Below, in pieces: positions 50,077 through 60,540 of a DNA stretch of 64,000 nt. This stretch comes from Flavobacteriales bacterium (GTDB lineage Bacteria; Bacteroidota; Bacteroidia; Flavobacteriales_F; PHOS-HE28). The stretch covers positions 323,730 through 387,729 of the forward strand of contig JACJZJ010000005.1 in the NCBI GenBank assembly GCA_020635675.1, read 5' to 3'. The position numbers were made by a program, and so were the translations under genes. A model generated the notes under the pieces. The model was not told the origin of the DNA. It saw only the letters and a list, made by a program, of their open reading frames with translations, and did no database searches. The number at the start of each line of letters is the position of its first letter. The first letter of the stretch is position 1.

Positions 50077-51150
50077 TCAGGGCGCGGTGAACCGGGCGTC
50101 CGTGAGAAAGGTGCTATCGGTCAGGGTGTTCAAGAAGGCGATCAACCGGTCCTTCTCCTCCCAGGTGAAGTTGCCGTTGGGCAGGTGCAGAAGACCGGTG
50201 AGGTTGGTGGTATCCACGTTGGGGGAGTTCGCGTCCACATGGCCGCCATAGAAGGTCACCACGTCGAACAAGGTGGGAAAGCGGCTGTCGTGCATGTAGG
50301 GCGCCGTCATGGAGATGTTCCGCAAGGTGGGCACCTTGAATTTGTAGAGGTCCGTGGACAGCCCGGTCACCGCGGCCAGCCCACTGTCGGTCACCGGGAA
50401 CGGCAACCCATTGTTGCGCAGATCATCGTCCGTGAACAACCCGAGATCGTGGCATTGCGTGCAATGCCGTTCGAACAAGGCCATGCCGTCCAATTCCATC
50501 TGGTCGAGTGCGGAGCTGTCACCACCATAGTAGAAGCGGTCGAAACGGGAATCGAAGGAGACCATCGTACGCTCGAACTGGGCGATGGCCATCACCACAA
50601 GGTCGCTGTCCACCGCGCTGGTGCCGAAGGCGGCTTGGAAAAGGTCCGGATAGAGCGGGTCGTTCTGCAGTCGGTCCACCACGGTGGGCCAGGTGTTGCG
50701 CATTTCGATGGGGTTGGTCACCGGGTCGTGGGCCTGGCCTTCCAGGCTATGGCGGCGGCCGTCCCAGAACAGGTTCTCCGACCAGCCCAGGTTGATCACC
50801 GCCATCGCATTGCGGTCGCCGACGGACCCGTCCGTGCCGGTGCTGAAAGCATCGGGGTCGCTGAAACCGTGTTCCTGAAGGTGGCAGCTGGCGCAACTCA
50901 TCGTGCCGTCGTCGCTCAGCATCTTCTCATGGAACAGACGCCGGCCCAGCGCCACACCCTCCACGGTCAGCGGGTTGTCCACCGGCATGGGCATGGGGCC
51001 GATGGAATCGAGCACCCATTGTGGCAGGTCCAGCATGAGGGGCGTGGGACCGACCGTGCCAACAGGAGCCGCTGGATCCTTGCGGCAGGACAGGAAAAGA
51101 ACGGTGCTCATCGTGCAAAGAAGCAAGGTGCGTCGCGCAGGGTATCGCAT
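50077..51150 (-). CDS. Diheme cytochrome c peroxidase family lipoprotein (possible MbnH relative)
   Basis: A 357-residue lipoprotein (signal to Cys 22 in 'VLFLSCRKD'). Heme sites are 'CASCH' (86-90) and 'CTQCH' (230-234). 'LGRRLFHEKMLSDDGTMSCA' and 'VPTLRNISMTAPYMHDSRFP' are the standard family segments, with the C-terminal 'EEKDRLIAFLNTLTD'. Such enzymes reduce H2O2, while MbnH-type members modify MbnP-like copper proteins. An MbnP-like gene is in this window (11528-12298), though not adjacent. Confidence 0.88.
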   Translation of the reverse strand: MRYPARRTLLLCTMSTVLFLSCRKDPAAPVGTVGPTPLMLDLPQWVLDSIGPMPMPVDNPLTVEGVALGRRLFHEKMLSDDGTMSCASCHLQEHGFSDPDAFSTGTDGSVGDRNAMAVINLGWSENLFWDGRRHSLEGQAHDPVTNPIEMRNTWPTVVDRLQNDPLYPDLFQAAFGTSAVDSDLVVMAIAQFERTMVSFDSRFDRFYYGGDSSALDQMELDGMALFERHCTQCHDLGLFTDDDLRNNGLPFPVTDSGLAAVTGLSTDLYKFKVPTLRNISMTAPYMHDSRFPTLFDVVTFYGGHVDANSPNVDTTNLTGLLHLPNGNFTWEEKDRLIAFLNTLTDSTFLTDARFTAP

Positions 51151-51155
51151 GGTCG

Positions 51156-51162
51156 CAAAATA
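51156..51162 (-). promoter_or_regulatory. -7-like box of the diheme peroxidase gene
   Basis: Minus strand TATTTTG, a one-base-shorter form of TAnnTTTG, five bases before the ATG at 51150. It could give the peroxidase an independent start from the upstream copper genes. Confidence 0.25.
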
Positions 51163-51173
51163 TTTCGAGTTGG

Positions 51174-53300
51174 TCAGTGATGTGGGGGCGTATCGTGGGG
51201 ATCCAATGTGTGGGCCTCCATATGGGTCCCTTCCATGCCCGGTATATGGCTTGAACGCAAAAGGCCTTGCGCCTGCATGCGCAACAGCCCGGCGTTCATC
51301 GCCACGATCACGGTGCTGAGGCTCATGAGCACCGCACCTACGGCGGGCCCGATCATGATGTTCGCGAAGGCGAGCGCACCGGCTGCAAGGGGGATCGCCA
51401 CCACATTGTAGCCCGTTGCCCACGCCAGGTTCTGCACCATCTTGCGGTGTGTCGCGCGGCCGAAGCGGATCAAAGCACGGATGTCCCGTGGATCGCTGTT
51501 CACCAGGATGATGTCGGCGGTTTCTGCGGCCACGTCGGTGCCCGAACCCACGGCGATGCCGATGTCTGCCTGGGCCAGTGCCGGGGCATCGTTCACACCA
51601 TCGCCGGTCATGGCCACGTATTGACCTTCGCTTTGCAAACGCTTCACGATATCCACCTTTTCGTGTGGCAACACGCCGGCATGGTAGCCATCCAAACCAA
51701 GGGTTTCGCTTACTTGAAGAGCGACGCGCTCGTTGTCGCCCGTCGCCATGATCACGCGGATGCCTTCCTCCTGAAAGGCCTTCACCGCAGGCCGCGATGA
51801 ATCCCGAATCCGGTCCTCCAGGGCGATGGCACCCACGGGCCGATCATCCTTCAGCACGTACACCACCGTACCGGTCATCCCCTGCGCGTTCGTGGGGACC
51901 TCGATGTGCTTCTCCTTCAGGTAACCCGGGCTCACTACGGCCACGGGAGCGCCGTCGACCGTGGCGCGCACGCCCTTGCCGGTGATCGCCTGGAGGTCCT
52001 TCGCCTCCGGCGGCTTGAGGTCGCGTTGACGCGCGGCCTTCACGATGCCCGCGGCGATCGGATGCTCCGATCCGGTCTCCAACGCGGCTGCAAGTCGGAG
52101 CACGTCGGCTTCCTCCATGTCCCCGGTCAATGGCGAAATGGCCGACACACCGAAGGAGCCCTCGGTAAGGGTGCCGGTCTTGTCGAAAAGGATGGTGGTG
52201 ATCCTCCGGGCGTTCTCGAACGCCGTGCGGTCGCGGATGAGCAGCCCGTTGCGAGCCGCCAGGGTGGTGGAGATCGCCGCCACCAAGGGGATCGCAAGGC
52301 CCAAGGCGTGCGGACAAGAGATCACCATCACGGTGACCATTCGTTGCAGGGCGTATTCGAGATCGGCACCGGCCGCCCACCAGGCCAGGAAGGCCACAAC
52401 GCCGGCACCCAACGCGACGAACACCAGCCACTTCGCCGCGGTGTCCGCAAAACCCTGCGTGCGGCTCTTGCTCTGCTGGGCGGAGCGCACCAGTTCGATC
52501 ACCTGGTCCAGATAGTTGTCCTTTCCCGTGCGGCTCACGCGGATGCGCAGCGGGCCGTTCCCGTTCACCGAACCGCCGATCACTTCATCGTCCCTGCCTT
52601 TGCGCACCGGCATCGATTCGCCCGTCAGCATGCTCTCGTCCACCTGGCTTTCGCCCTCGGTCACCTTGCCGTCCGCGGGCATCTTCTCGCCGGGCTTCAC
52701 CAGCACCAGGTCGCCCTGCTGCAGTTCGTCGATCGCCACGTCGTTCACCTGGTCGCCCTCCACGCGATGGGCGGTGGCGGGCATCAGTTCGACCAGGAGT
52801 TCGAGCGATCGTGAGGCGCCCAGCACGGAGCGCATCTCCACCCAATGGCCGAGCAACATGATGTCGATCAATGTGACCAGCTCCCAGAAGAAGTCCGCCC
52901 CCTGCAGGCCGAACACGATCGCCGCGCTGTAGGCCCAGGCCACGGTGATGGCCACCCCGACGAGCGTCATCATGCCGGGCTTGCGCCGGCGCACCTCATC
53001 CACGGCCCCCTTCAGGAAGGGCCAGCCACCGTGGAAGTAGATGAAGGTGGAAAGTGCCAGCAGGATGTACATGCGCCCCGGCGGGTCCAGCGCATAGCCG
53101 AGCAACTGCTGGATCATCGGGGACAGCACCAGCACGGGCACGGACAGGACCGTCGCGATCCAGAAACGCCGCCGGAACTCGGCGATCATCATGCGGTGAT
53201 GGTCATGATGGCCATCATGGTGTTCGGTGGAATTGGTTGGTCGCTTTTCATCCCTGTGATCATGTGCATGTTCATTCATATGGCCCTTATGTTCATCCAT
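51174..53300 (-). CDS. copB: Copper-translocating P-type ATPase, CopB type
   Basis: A 708-residue P1B ATPase. It has a His-rich N terminus (residues 3-36, 13 His), 'LTGESMPVRKG', the CopB-class metal site 'CPHALGL' (329-331), phosphorylation site 'DKTGTLTEG' (Asp373), 'GSEHPIAAGI' and 'MTGDGVNDAPALAQADIGIA'. The CPH (not CPC) motif marks the CopB class, which exports Cu2+ or Ag+ from the cytosol. It follows the adaptor gene closely (6 bases). Confidence 0.94.
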   Translation of the reverse strand: MDEHKGHMNEHAHDHRDEKRPTNSTEHHDGHHDHHRMMIAEFRRRFWIATVLSVPVLVLSPMIQQLLGYALDPPGRMYILLALSTFIYFHGGWPFLKGAVDEVRRRKPGMMTLVGVAITVAWAYSAAIVFGLQGADFFWELVTLIDIMLLGHWVEMRSVLGASRSLELLVELMPATAHRVEGDQVNDVAIDELQQGDLVLVKPGEKMPADGKVTEGESQVDESMLTGESMPVRKGRDDEVIGGSVNGNGPLRIRVSRTGKDNYLDQVIELVRSAQQSKSRTQGFADTAAKWLVFVALGAGVVAFLAWWAAGADLEYALQRMVTVMVISCPHALGLAIPLVAAISTTLAARNGLLIRDRTAFENARRITTILFDKTGTLTEGSFGVSAISPLTGDMEEADVLRLAAALETGSEHPIAAGIVKAARQRDLKPPEAKDLQAITGKGVRATVDGAPVAVVSPGYLKEKHIEVPTNAQGMTGTVVYVLKDDRPVGAIALEDRIRDSSRPAVKAFQEEGIRVIMATGDNERVALQVSETLGLDGYHAGVLPHEKVDIVKRLQSEGQYVAMTGDGVNDAPALAQADIGIAVGSGTDVAAETADIILVNSDPRDIRALIRFGRATHRKMVQNLAWATGYNVVAIPLAAGALAFANIMIGPAVGAVLMSLSTVIVAMNAGLLRMQAQGLLRSSHIPGMEGTHMEAHTLDPHDTPPHH

Positions 53301-53306
53301 AGCACC

Positions 53307-54917
53307 TCATTGCTCAGACTCCGATCTGTACTGACAGCATTCGGGCAGCGCTTCGTAATCCTCCTCCCGCGCTTGGTCCAATTCAGTGTCGTGGCCGGCG
53401 CCGGCCACAGCCTTCGAGATCGTGCGCAACGTCGTCATACCCGGCATGAATTCCGTGGTGAGCATCGAGTCGTCCACGTCCCATACCGCCGAGCGAACAC
53501 CGGTCACGGATAGGGCGGCCTTTTCGATCCGTTCCTTGCAGAGGTCGCAGTTGCCGATCACCTTCAGTTGTGCGTGCTCGGATCTGACCGGCTTGTCCTT
53601 CGCCTTGTCCGACATGCCGGGCATGCTTTCCATGGACCCGTGATGGTGCATCACCGGCGCGCCGCCTGCCGGGTCCATCATGCTCGGCAGGCCCTGCAGC
53701 TGGGCGGCGGCATCGATGGAGAAGACCCCGTTGGTGGCGATCTCCTCGCCACGCTGAAGTCCGGAACGGATCACGTAGGTATCGTCCAGCATCGGTCCCA
53801 GGACCACTTCGCGCAGGGTGAAGCGCAGGCCATCGGTCGCCTGGTGTTTCACGTAGACCACCGAGCGCACGCCCGTCCACAGCACGGCACTGGCCGGCAC
53901 CACGATCGCCGTATCGCCCACGGCATGCGTCGGCGTGATGGTGGCATTGAAGTACATGTCGGGCATCAGCCGGACGCCGGGGTTCGCTAGCTCCACGCGG
54001 GCCCGTGCCACGCGTGTCCTCGGGTCCACCAGCGGATCGATGAAGCTGATCCGTCCCTTGAAGGTGCTGCCCGGCAGGGCGGGCACCGCGATGGACACCG
54101 GATCGCCCACGCGTACCACGGCCAGGTCCGATTCGTGGAGGTCCACCTGGGCCCAGATGGGGTCCAACGCGGCCACGCGCAGCAGCGGTTGACCGCGCAT
54201 CACCTGGTCGCCCTGCACCACCAGCCGTTTGAGCACCGTGCCGGACACATCCGCCAGGATGGTGAAGTTCTCCCGCGGTCGTCCGCCACGCTCCAGGTCG
54301 TGGATCTGGGCATCGGTGAGCTTCCAGGAGCGCAGCTTCTCCTTCGCGGCACGGTAGATGCCGGGCGCAAGGGTGCTGTCCTGCGCCGCGCGCAACAGTT
54401 CCTGCTGGGCCACCACGAGGTCGGGCGCGTAGACCTCCGCCACGGGGTCGCCCACGGCGATGTGCGTTCCGGTCACGTCCACGAACAGCCGTTCGATGCG
54501 TCCGGGGAACTGTGCGAGCTGGGTGCGCAGGCGTCTTTCATCCACGTCGATCCGGCCCGTGGTGCGCAGGGCGCCTCCCGGGGCACCGCCGCCCACCACC
54601 GTGGTGCGCACGTCCGCCAGGGCCATGGCGCGGGACGACATGTGTACGCCCGCGGTCGACGTGTCGGCACCCATGCTGCCCACCGGGATGAGGTCCATGC
54701 CACAGATCGGACACTTGCCGGGGCGGTCCATGCGGATCTGGGGATGCATGGCGCACGTCCAGATGCCCTGTACGTCCGCAGTGCCTGCTGAAGATGTCGA
54801 CGTCGTTGCCGGGGCGGCCGCCGGACCGGTACGGCCCAGCAGGATGCCCAGTACCAGGCCCCCGGCGAACAACGCCACCCAGACCCAATGCGTGCGTATC
54901 CATTTGACGAGTTTCAT
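53307..54917 (-). CDS. cusB: CusB-type RND efflux adaptor with N-terminal metal-binding and C-terminal HMA-like domains
   Basis: A 536-residue periplasmic adaptor. Order: one membrane anchor 'WVALFAGGLVLGILLGRTG'; a heavy-metal-binding module 'CAMHPQIRMDRPGKCPICGM' (about 54-73); the adaptor core with hairpin and lipoyl halves ('RTTGRIDVDERRLRTQLAQF', 'GTVLKRLVVQGDQVMRGQPL'); a Met/His-rich linker; and a C-terminal HMA-like domain with 'VIGNCDLCKERIEKAAL' (CxxC). It links CusA to TolC and probably hands over copper. Confidence 0.93.
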   Translation of the reverse strand: MKLVKWIRTHWVWVALFAGGLVLGILLGRTGPAAAPATTSTSSAGTADVQGIWTCAMHPQIRMDRPGKCPICGMDLIPVGSMGADTSTAGVHMSSRAMALADVRTTVVGGGAPGGALRTTGRIDVDERRLRTQLAQFPGRIERLFVDVTGTHIAVGDPVAEVYAPDLVVAQQELLRAAQDSTLAPGIYRAAKEKLRSWKLTDAQIHDLERGGRPRENFTILADVSGTVLKRLVVQGDQVMRGQPLLRVAALDPIWAQVDLHESDLAVVRVGDPVSIAVPALPGSTFKGRISFIDPLVDPRTRVARARVELANPGVRLMPDMYFNATITPTHAVGDTAIVVPASAVLWTGVRSVVYVKHQATDGLRFTLREVVLGPMLDDTYVIRSGLQRGEEIATNGVFSIDAAAQLQGLPSMMDPAGGAPVMHHHGSMESMPGMSDKAKDKPVRSEHAQLKVIGNCDLCKERIEKAALSVTGVRSAVWDVDDSMLTTEFMPGMTTLRTISKAVAGAGHDTELDQAREEDYEALPECCQYRSESEQ

Positions 54918-54965
54918 GGCATCGTTCGGTCTTTTCGGCCCAAAGGGTGTGGATCCTCCACCGCG

Positions 54966-55295
54966 CTAGCTCTTCACCTCCCGCATCGGCATGCCGCACG
55001 AAGGGCACTTCCCGGCTTTCGGATAGGTCTTGTCGCCTTCGCACCGCATGGGGCACCGGTACATGACGGCGCTCACCTCCATACTGTCCATGTCGGCACT
55101 GTCCATGGGCATCGTGACTGATCCGTTGTCCATGTGGTCCATGTCCTGGTGGGTGTTCTCCATGTGCTGCATGTGGCCGTCGCCGTTCATTTGATGTACA
55201 TCATCTGTATCGTTCCCGCCGCATGCGATGAGCAGCAGGGATGCGGTGCATGCGAGCGCGGCGATGCGGGTTCCGATGGTCTTCCTATCCTTCAT
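54966..55295 (-). CDS. Heavy-metal-binding lipoprotein, Met/His-rich
   Basis: A 109-residue lipoprotein. The signal ends 'ACTASLLLIACGGN' with the lipidated Cys. The mature N-terminal half is rich in Met, His and Asp ('MNGDGHMQHMENTHQDMDHM', then 'MDNGSVTMPMDSADMDSM'). The C terminus is a heavy-metal-binding module 'YRCPMRCEGDKTYPKAGKC' ending 'PSCGMPM'. It probably collects copper at the periplasmic face for the efflux pump. No other fold is visible. Confidence 0.87.
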   Translation of the reverse strand: MKDRKTIGTRIAALACTASLLLIACGGNDTDDVHQMNGDGHMQHMENTHQDMDHMDNGSVTMPMDSADMDSMEVSAVMYRCPMRCEGDKTYPKAGKCPSCGMPMREVKS

Positions 55296-55315
55296 GGTCG
55301 TTGTGTTGATGTTCT

Positions 55316-56587
55316 TCAGTTGTTGTTGTCGATGGATGTGAGGTACTGGAGCTTCGCCACCGCGATGCGATGCTCCTTCAAAGCGGAGAGACGGGTCAGT
55401 CGGTAGCGCAGCAGCAGGTCTTCCATGCGCAGCACTTCCTCGAAGCGTTCCTGACCCTGGGCATACGCTTCCACCAGCAGGTCCGCCGCGCTTCGGGCCA
55501 GGTCGATCTGGGCGTCCATCAGGTCCACCATCAGGGCGCCCTTCTGGGCCTGCCACCAGGCTTCGGCATACGCGGCCTGCCGGTCGCGCAGGGCCGCTTC
55601 ATGCATCTGGTCGAAGCGCTGTTCGTCCAGTTCGGCCTCCATGCGCGCGCTGGTGTAACGCTTTCTGAAAATGGGTAGGTCGAGGGTGAGCATGGGCATG
55701 AGCGCGTCGCGGCCATTACCCGAAGGGTCGGCATCCGTGCGTGGATCGATCCACAGGTAGTCAAGCCCGAGGCCGAAGCTGGGTCCGCCCGCGGCGCGTG
55801 TGGCATCGGCCCTTGCGTTCGCCGCACGCGCCTGGTCCTGCAGCGCGATCAGGTCCGGTGCCCTTTCCAAACTGTCCGGTGAAGGCCATGCGGATACATC
55901 GATCACCGTGATGCTGTCCAGGACGGTCACTGGTGTGTCGGCGGCGCGGTCGCGCAGCGCGTTCAACCGGGCCACCAGGGAGGGTCGCTGGGCCTCCAGT
56001 ACTTCCACGGCCGTGCGCTGGGCGTTGGTGGCCATGCGTGCGCGGAGCACGTCCACCTGGGTCACCTGGCCGTTCGCATAGCGTTCCCGGGCGAGGTCCT
56101 CCAACCGGGACAACAGGTCCAATTCGCGGTGCTCCACCTGCAGGGAGCGGTCCAGTTCATGCAGAGGATGGAACGCTACGCGCACCTTGAAGGCCACGGC
56201 ATCGCGCTCGGCCAGATAGCCGTCGTACACTGCCTGGGCACGTGCCTCGGCCGCCCGGCCCTGGGCGTCCAGCATCCCGAACCAGGGGAACATCTGCATC
56301 AATGAGACCCTGGCCCGCTGCGGCCCGAGACGGGTCTCCACCGGTGTGATGAACACCCCGAGCGAGAGCCGCGGGTCGGGCAGCGTGCTCACCTGGGCCA
56401 CTTGCTGCATCGCCGCCCGGAACTCCAGGTCCTTCGCCTTCAGTTTGGGATCGTTCGCCCAGGCCTGCACCACCAGCGTGTCCAGTGGCTGGGCATGTAG
56501 AGCGCCCGCGACCGCAAGGAGTGCGCCTACGGTAATGGCGAAGCACCGCACCAGTACGAAGGGTCGGGTGTGTCGCAAGGTGCTCAT
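55316..56587 (-). CDS. TolC-family outer-membrane efflux channel (CusC-like)
   Basis: A 423-residue protein. The signal is 'CFAITVGALLAVAGALHAQP'. Two long helical hairpins follow: 'DPKLKAKDLEFRAAMQQVAQ' with 'PDPRLSLGVFITPVETRLGP', and 'DLIALQDQARAANARADATR' with 'MPMLTLDLPIFRKRYTSARM', matching the TolC repeat. ATG 56587 overlaps the stop of cusA as ATGA (56584-56587), so the two are translated together. Confidence 0.9.
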   Translation of the reverse strand: MSTLRHTRPFVLVRCFAITVGALLAVAGALHAQPLDTLVVQAWANDPKLKAKDLEFRAAMQQVAQVSTLPDPRLSLGVFITPVETRLGPQRARVSLMQMFPWFGMLDAQGRAAEARAQAVYDGYLAERDAVAFKVRVAFHPLHELDRSLQVEHRELDLLSRLEDLARERYANGQVTQVDVLRARMATNAQRTAVEVLEAQRPSLVARLNALRDRAADTPVTVLDSITVIDVSAWPSPDSLERAPDLIALQDQARAANARADATRAAGGPSFGLGLDYLWIDPRTDADPSGNGRDALMPMLTLDLPIFRKRYTSARMEAELDEQRFDQMHEAALRDRQAAYAEAWWQAQKGALMVDLMDAQIDLARSAADLLVEAYAQGQERFEEVLRMEDLLLRYRLTRLSALKEHRIAVAKLQYLTSIDNNN

Positions 56588-59500
56588 GATCGATCGCGGA
56601 GTTTGCGCTCCTCGCGCCAGCAATAGAGCACCGGCGTGATGAAGATGGTGATGGCGGCCACGAGCATGCCACCGAACGCCGGTATCGCCATCGGCACCAT
56701 GATGTCCGATCCCCGGCCCGTTGAAGTAAGCACGGGAAGCAGGGCGATCACCGTGGTGGCGATCGTCATCACCGCTGGGCGCACCCGCCGTGCCCCGGCC
56801 TCCATCACGGCATGGCGTACACCGGCGATCGTCCGTGGTCTTTCCGCGGCCATGCGTTGGTCGATGTAGGTGGCGATCAGCACGCCGTCGTCCGTGGCGA
56901 TGCCGAACAGGGCGATGAACCCCACCCACACCGCCACACTAAGGTTCACCGTGTGCATGGCGAAGAGGTCGCGTAGGTCCGTGCCGAACAGGTGCACGTG
57001 AAGGAACCAGGGTTGGCCGTAGGCCCACAACAGGAGAAAGCCGCCGGTGAAGGCCATGGCCACGCCGGAGAACACCATCAGGGCCGTGCTGATCGAGCGG
57101 AACTGGAAGTAGAGGATCAGGAACACCAACAGCAGCACGACAGGCAGGATCAGCGCCAATCGCCTTTCCGCGCGCACCTCGTTCTCATAGCTCCCCGAGA
57201 ACCGGTAGCTCACGCCTGCAGGCACCTGGAGCGACCCATCGTCGATCCGGGCCTGTATCGCACGCTGCGCATCCTGCACCACATCCACTTCCGCGTGCCC
57301 ATCTCGTTTATCGAAAAGCACGTAGCCCACCAGGAAAGTGTCCTCGCTCTCGATCACCTGTGGACCGCGCGCATAGCGCAAATCCACCAGTTCGCCCAGG
57401 GGTATCTGTGTTCCGGTCTTCGTGGTCACCAGCACTTTGGCGATGCGTTCGGGCCGGTCGCGCAGCTCGCGCGGATAACGCACGCGCACGTCGAAGCGTT
57501 CACGCCCTTCCACCGTGGTGGTCAACGGCATGCCGCCGATGGCGATATCGATCGTGTGTTGTACGTCCGCGACCGTAAGCCCGTAGCGTGCGATGGCATC
57601 GCGCCCGATCGCGAGCTCCAGATAGGGCTTGCCCACGATACGGTCGGCGAAAACGGCCTCGGCGCGTACACTGGGCACCGTCTTCGGATCGTTTCCAACC
57701 GGCGGCCGAAAGCCTCGATGGTCTGTAGGTCGCCCCCCTGCACCTTGATGCCCATCGGGCGCGCATGCCGGTCTGCAGCATCACCAGTCGCGTTTCGATC
57801 GGCTGTAGTTGTGGGGCACTGGTCACACCCGGCAGTTCGGCCGCTCCGGCGATGTGTGCCCAGATGTCGTCCGGCGTACGCACATCATCGCGCCAGTTCC
57901 GGTAGTACTCCCCATCCGCATCGGGAACAAGGTCCTGTGCGTGCAGCCCGCGTGTCAGGGCGTCCGCATGCGACAGAGTGTCGCCGGTACGGGTGATGTA
58001 GCGTCCGTCGTCATCGGTACGGAACCGAAGACGATGCCCCTTGTCGTCCACTTCGTATTCCGGCCGGTAGTTGATGATGTTCTCATACATGGATATCGGT
58101 GCGGGGTCGAGCGCGGAAGTGGTCCGTCCGGCCTTGCCCACCACCATTTCCACTTCGGGGATCGCCGCGACGCGTTGGTCCAACTGCTTCAATACACGGA
58201 CGTTCTCGCTCACACCCGCGTGCGGCATGCTGGTGGGCATCAGCAGGAAGCTCCCTTCGTCCAGGGCGGGCATGAATTCCTTCCCAATACCAGGGAAAAC
58301 ACCGACCAACGCGCGCTGCGCTCCGGTGTTCCGCAGGTCCACACCGATGGTGGCGAATGCACGGTCGATCGGTGCCAGCATACGGTCGGCGCCCTGCCAG
58401 ATGAACAGACCGATCAGGATGAGCAACAGGGGATGCTCAGGAACGTGCGTTTGTGGGCCAGGCACCAGGCTGCAGGATCAAGCGGTACCGCCATTGCAGG
58501 AGCAGCAGTCCACCCAGCACCACGCCGACCAGGATCCCCACGAAGAACATGTTGGTGAACAGGCTGCGGTCCGCGCCGAGGGGCAGCCACAAATGGGTGA
58601 GCAGGAACAGCGCCGTGATGATCACGACCGCCAAGGGCAGATGCCGCGCCGGTGACCACCATCGCGCCAGACGCGGCGCGGCCAAGGAGGCGAGGACATA
58701 CAGCCCAAGGGCGAGTCCGACCGACAGGTCCAGCTTCAAGGCGATCGTCAGGGCAGCGGCTCCCATCAAGGCGCGCATGATCCATCGATGCCGTCCCTTG
58801 AACACGCGGTCGCGGAACACCAGCCGGGCCAGGGTGGGCAACACTACAAGGGCTACGAGCAGCGCGGCCACCAAGGCATAGGTCTTGGTGAAGGCCAGCG
58901 GATGGAACAGTTTGCCCTCCGCCGCCTGCAGGGCGAACACGGGAATGAAGCCCACGATGGTCGTGGATACCGAGGTGATGATGGCCGGGGCGACTTCCAC
59001 CGCCGCGGTGTACACCACCTCACCGATCGGCACGTCGGGTCCGGCTTCCCGCTTGTGGCGGACGATGTTCTCCGAGAGCACGATGCCCAGGTCCACCATG
59101 GTACCGATGGCGATCACGATGCCGGAAAGCGCCACGATGTTCGCGTCCACGCCGGTGTAGCGCATGGCCACGAACACCATCAACACAGCCAGTGGCAGCA
59201 GGGCGGCGATCACCAGGGAACTGCGCAGGTCCAGCAGCATCACCACCACCACCAGGATCGTGATCAGCACCTCCAATGAAAGCGCCTCCTCCAGGGTGCC
59301 CAGCGTTTCGTGGATCAGCCGGGTGCGGTCGTAGAACGGAACGATCGTGAGACGACTGGTGCGGCCATCGGGGAGCACGCGCTTGGGCAGTCCGGGCGCG
59401 ATCTCGGCGATGCGCGCCTTCACCTGGTCGATCACCGCGAGCGGATTGGACCCATACCGGGCCACCACAACGCCACCCACCACTTCGGCGCCTTCCTTAT

Positions 59501-60380
59501 CGAGTACACCACGGCGAGGTGCGGGGCCCAATGTCACGCGGGCGACATCCCGCACACGCACCGGCACGCCATCGTGCGCGCCCACCACGCTGTTGCGCAG
59601 GTCGTCCAGCGAATGCAGGTATCCCGATCCGCGTACCAGGTATTCCGCTTGGTTTATCTCCAAGGTGCGCGCCCCCACATCAAGGTTGGCGTGCTTCACC
59701 GCGTCGGCCACCTGCATCAGGCCGATGCCGTAGACCTTCAGTGCATCAGGATCCACATCCACCTGGTATTCCTGAACGAAGCCGCCGATCGAAGCCACCT
59801 CGCTCACACCCGGGACGGCGTTCAACGCATAGCGCACCTGGAAGTCCTGGATCGTCCGCAGTTCGTTCAGGTCCCAGCCGCCAGTGGTGGCACCGCTGCT
59901 GTCGCGGCCCTCGATCGTGTACCAGAAGACCTGGCCCAGGGCGGTGGCATCGGGGCCCAGGGCGGGGGAAACATCCTCCGGCAGTAAACCGGCGGGCAGA
60001 GCGTTCAATTTCTCCAGCACGCGCGACCGCGACCAATAGAATTCGACGCCTTCGTCGAAGATGATGTAGATGCTGGACAGACCGAACATCGATGAGCTCC
60101 TCACGGTGCGCACCCCGGGAATGCCCAGCAGGCTGGTGGTGAGCGGGTAGGTCACCTGGTCCTCCACATCCTGCGGGGAACGGCCGGGCCACTCCGTCAC
60201 CACGATCTGCTGGTTCTCGCCGATGTCCGGTATGGCGTCCACCGGCACAGGGTCGCTCGGCAACCCGCCCAGGTGCCAGCCGAACGGAGCGGTGGCCGCG
60301 CCCCACATCAGCATGCCCAGAACCAGCAGTGCCGTCACCAGCGGGTTCTTCAGGAAGAAACGGATGAAGCCGTTCACCAT
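56584..60380 (-). pseudogene. cusA: CusA/CzcA heavy-metal RND pump, broken by four apparent single-base deletions
   Basis: Homology spans the whole locus: 'MVNGFIRFFLKNPLVTALLV' from ATG 60380, 'IPDIGENQQIVVTEWPGRSP', 'LSGIVIAIGTMVDLGIVLSE' (RND acidic helix), then 'WCLAHKRTFLSIP', 'LLLILIGLFIWQGAD', 'MGIKVQGGDLQTIEAFGRRL' and 'AVFADRIVGKPYLELAIGRD'. The C-terminal half ends at 56584. The frame changes near 58468, 58429-58432, 57757-57759 and 57683-57685, each fixed by one extra base, three of them in short homopolymers. Restored length would be about 1,266 residues, normal for CusA. Sequencing error or recent decay cannot be told apart. Confidence 0.85.
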
Positions 60381-60540
60381 GGTCGTCGATCCAACGTGCG
60401 TCCGGTCCAAGCGCGCCGTGGTCGGCATCCGGGGGATCGATGCGGATGGACCGGGACGCACGCGCCTGGGTCCGCATCAGCGTTGTGAAGGAAATGGAAA
60501 GAGAAGGCCCCGTGTGGTCAGGGCAGGGGTAATCAACGGC

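Noticed and set aside
57684..58469. Programmed frameshifting in cusA
   Set aside because: Four shifts would be needed and none shows a slippery heptamer with a downstream stem. Missing bases are the simpler reading.
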